Source: Phoronis ovalis | Lineage: Eukaryota > Phoronida > Phoronidae | Length of the DNA stretch: 20,809 nucleotides | Reading direction: 5' to 3' | NCBI GenBank assembly: GCA_028565635.1 | Contig: JAOXYB010109603.1 | Span: 1-20,809, forward strand | Shown: piece after piece, positions 19,261 through 20,809 of the stretch | Position numbering within the stretch: position 1 is the first letter of the stretch | How the letters are laid out: each line of letters opens with the position of its first letter | The notes under the pieces: generated by a model | The model's database searches: none | What the model saw: the letters and a program-made list of their open reading frames with translations, nothing else | What the model was told of the DNA's origin: nothing | Translations under genes and position numbers: made by a program

Positions 19261-19309
19261 TCACTTCTTTCAAAATCAGCAAAAATACTGAATAGAATAT
19301 ACAGAAAAC
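19159..19309 (-). CDS. PSEN: Presenilin exon 2: 5' UTR end and start codon (residues 1-34)
   Basis: The coding part is 19260-19159 and encodes an acidic start, [18 protein letters not shown], ending in EDHLDL. TGA lies in frame directly before the ATG, so no longer N-terminus is possible in this exon. The donor reads TTG|GTAAGT and leaves phase 0. The acceptor is not certain: TTTGTAG gives an exon start at 19309, and a second good acceptor, TATTCAG, gives 19287. Either choice changes only the UTR. Confidence 0.9.
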
Positions 19310-20462
19310 CTACAAAGATAAAAAGGGGCATATTGTATGATTATACAATGTCAGAGTAGCACTGCACTAATAATCTAAGGGCTCTAACTTTAAGTAATTC
19401 AGGCAACTCATGGAATGCAGGTGGCTAGTTTAGCCTAGCCCAAAATGTCCGTCATGAGAAGCAGCTATAGGTATATATGTCCTATCCAAAGGGGGAAATG
19501 GTTTTTCAGGTTCACTGCTTACAATGAGGAATATTTTTTAGGCTTACAGCAAATTTCCTTACAACGTGGTAATTTTTCCAAAAGTATTTAAATATTTATT
19601 TTCTCACACTAAGGGTGCACTAATGGATATGTTTCTGGCACTATTACCCCAGGGAGCTGCTGACATCCAAAGTGGTTATACATACTTGCCACCCTATGGG
19701 GTATGTTTTTCCAGGGTCCCTGCTTGCTACAGGTTATATATTTCAGCCCTGGATGCTCGCAACGGGGTATATTTTACAACTGGTATGTTTTTGCCATCTT
19801 TTTGGCAACGGGGTATGTTTTTTTAGCTGGCTTGCAACAGGTATAGGGTTTCAAGGCCTAGGCCTCACCCCTGTACCATAAATTGGCCAAGTAGCCCCTC
19901 CAGGAACTATTATAACGAATTTATAATAGTCCCAGGTTTTAGCTGTGGTGTGCTTACCATAGAATCATATATTTAAGCATCTGGTCAGGTGCTTAGCTAG
20001 GGATACATTTTTATCCACAGGTTAGGGTTTTGAGATATTGAATTTCCTCTGATTGGAACAATCATAAAATTTCAAAAAGTATATGACACTTGTGTCCATT
20101 TTTCCTAAGCAAATGTAAATTGTAATGTAAGCCTATTTTAAATTTTATCTTGCATCTTACTTCAGCATTAACCATCAAACCGCTACTATCTTCAGCCTGT
20201 TAAATTTTCAGTGTAATCTTGAAATTTCGGATCGTGCTGTTTTAAAAAAGATGCGAACGATAACTGAAAGCGAGTATTTCCTATGTTTCATTAAAAATGT
20301 ATTATCCTCGATGACGATCGAGTTATAAATATAATTGCTGCCAGGCCGGGATTAGTACTGAACAATTTAATAACTAAATTACCCACTGTACTTTCTTAAA
20401 CGAAGTTTCTATTGAACAGGGAACGTAAAATAACAATTAGTTTACTTTAGCAACTAACTTAC
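19310..20462 (-). other. Presenilin intron 1
   Basis: About 1.15 kb between the untranslated exon and exon 2. It contains the GGGGTATGTTTTT-type repeat (about 19620-19850) and a 10-bp inverted repeat with a 5-nt loop at 19906-19930. Otherwise it is AT-rich with no coding signal recognised on either strand. Confidence 0.7.
19620..19850. repeat. GGGGTATGTTTTT-type degenerate repeat in intron 1
   Basis: GGGGTATGTTTTTCC, GGGGTATATTTTAC, TGGTATGTTTTTGCC and GGGGTATGTTTTTTTAG occur in series about 40-65 bp apart, with TTGCAAC or CGCAAC and GGCAAC blocks between them. The same GGGGTATGTTTTT motif is at the right end of the window, so the two regions may derive from one element family. Confidence 0.6.
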
Positions 20463-20540
20463 CATTCACAAATCTGAAAGATTAGCACAACAAGATCACC
20501 GAAAATACACAAACTTTCAACTTTTTAAATCTAAAAATCC
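20463..20540 (-). other. PSEN: Presenilin exon 1, 5' untranslated (5' edge approximate)
   Basis: The donor GTGAATG|GTAAGT ends this exon at 20463. Nothing upstream of the exon 2 ATG can be coding, because TGA precedes it in frame, so exon 1 is untranslated. The 5' edge near 20540 is inferred from a YY1-like motif that often sits at start sites. The last three exon bases are an ATG that could open a short upstream frame in the spliced leader. Confidence 0.65.
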
Positions 20541-20574
20541 AAGATGGTCGATACGGAAGTGTTTATATCACGTG
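20539..20574 (-). promoter_or_regulatory. Probable presenilin core promoter cluster
   Basis: Within 36 bp lie CCAAGATGG (20539-20547, YY1-like), CGGAAGTG (20554-20561, ETS-like) and CACGTG (20569-20574, E-box). A TATA-like ATATAAAC (minus strand) lies between the last two. The cluster sits just upstream of the inferred exon 1 start. ETS plus YY1 pairs are typical of widely expressed animal genes, which suits presenilin. Motif matches alone are weak evidence. Confidence 0.5.
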
Positions 20575-20641
20575 GTCGAATGGTCATGGAAGAGTTCCGA
20601 TCCGGGATCAAATGTTAGGATTTTCTGAGTGTGAAAGAGAG

Positions 20642-20809
20642 TCCCGGGAGGGCTCACTTGAAAAAAAGTCGGGTACGCATGCTTGTCCGAAAAAACGGGG
20701 AAAAGGGGTACCTGTTTCGACGTTCGGGGTAGATTTTGGCGGAAAACCACATTTAGGGGTATGTTTTTGGCAAATGTAACTTCCCGTTTAGGGGTTGGTT
20801 TTCATGTAC
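20642..20809. mobile_element. Possible truncated CCCGGG-end element at the window edge
   Basis: CCCGGGAGGGCTCACTTG starts a stretch that resembles the left end of the 3555-3946 element (CCCGGGGGGTACTCAAGG). GTACGCATGCTTG and repeated TTTAGGGGTATGTTTTT and TTTAGGGGTTGGTTTT units follow. It begins about 70 bp upstream of the promoter motifs and runs out of the window, so its other end cannot be seen. Confidence 0.4.

Noticed and set aside
19566-19826. 86-codon plus-strand frame in intron 1
   Set aside because: Lies on the GGGGTATGTTTTT repeat, antisense to presenilin. No protein family recognised.

Overview
The window looks like nuclear DNA of an invertebrate animal. It is AT-rich, has spliced genes with GT-AG introns, simple-sequence repeats and small non-autonomous transposons, and lacks bacterial-style gene packing. 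I cannot name the species. GC-rich CCCGGGGGG-type terminal inverted repeats and an eclosion-hormone-like peptide gene would fit a marine animal such as a hemichordate or other ambulacrarian, but that is a weak inference.

The dominant gene is a complete presenilin, the catalytic subunit of gamma-secretase, on the minus strand. I reconstructed ten coding exons (start codon 19258-19260, stop 5885-5887) and one upstream non-coding exon ending at 20463. The exons total 1464 nt and encode 487 residues with no frame conflict at any junction. The protein keeps the WD and GLGD catalytic aspartates (D261, D407), the PALP motif (453-456) and the TM6-TM7 loop with the hydrophobic endoproteolysis segment. 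A compact promoter-like cluster (YY1-like, ETS-like, E-box) lies just upstream of exon 1.

On the plus strand, tail-to-tail with presenilin, a 91-codon reading frame at 4051-4326 begins directly after a splice acceptor. It encodes a signal peptide followed by an eight-cysteine mature peptide whose spacing (C-x3-C-x2-C-x4-G ... C-x3-C ... C) resembles arthropod and echinoderm eclosion hormone. It is the best candidate for an undescribed gene here.

The rest is intronic and intergenic DNA carrying repeats. Bases 1-420 hold a GT microsatellite and a repeat bounded by a 10-bp direct repeat. 3547-3954 is a 392-bp transposon with terminal inverted repeats and 8-bp target duplications; diverged relatives lie at about 14886-15167, probably about 425-690, and perhaps at 20642 to the window end. 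8855-9342 is a 61-bp x 8 minisatellite that copies the exon 9/intron 9 junction of presenilin, so it lays down eight 5' splice sites in a row. 12455-13800 is a higher-order repeat in intron 6. 17594-17789 is an inverted-repeat MITE in intron 2. 19620-19850 and 20750-20809 share a GGGGTATGTTTTT motif. No tRNA, rRNA, CRISPR or prokaryotic feature was found.
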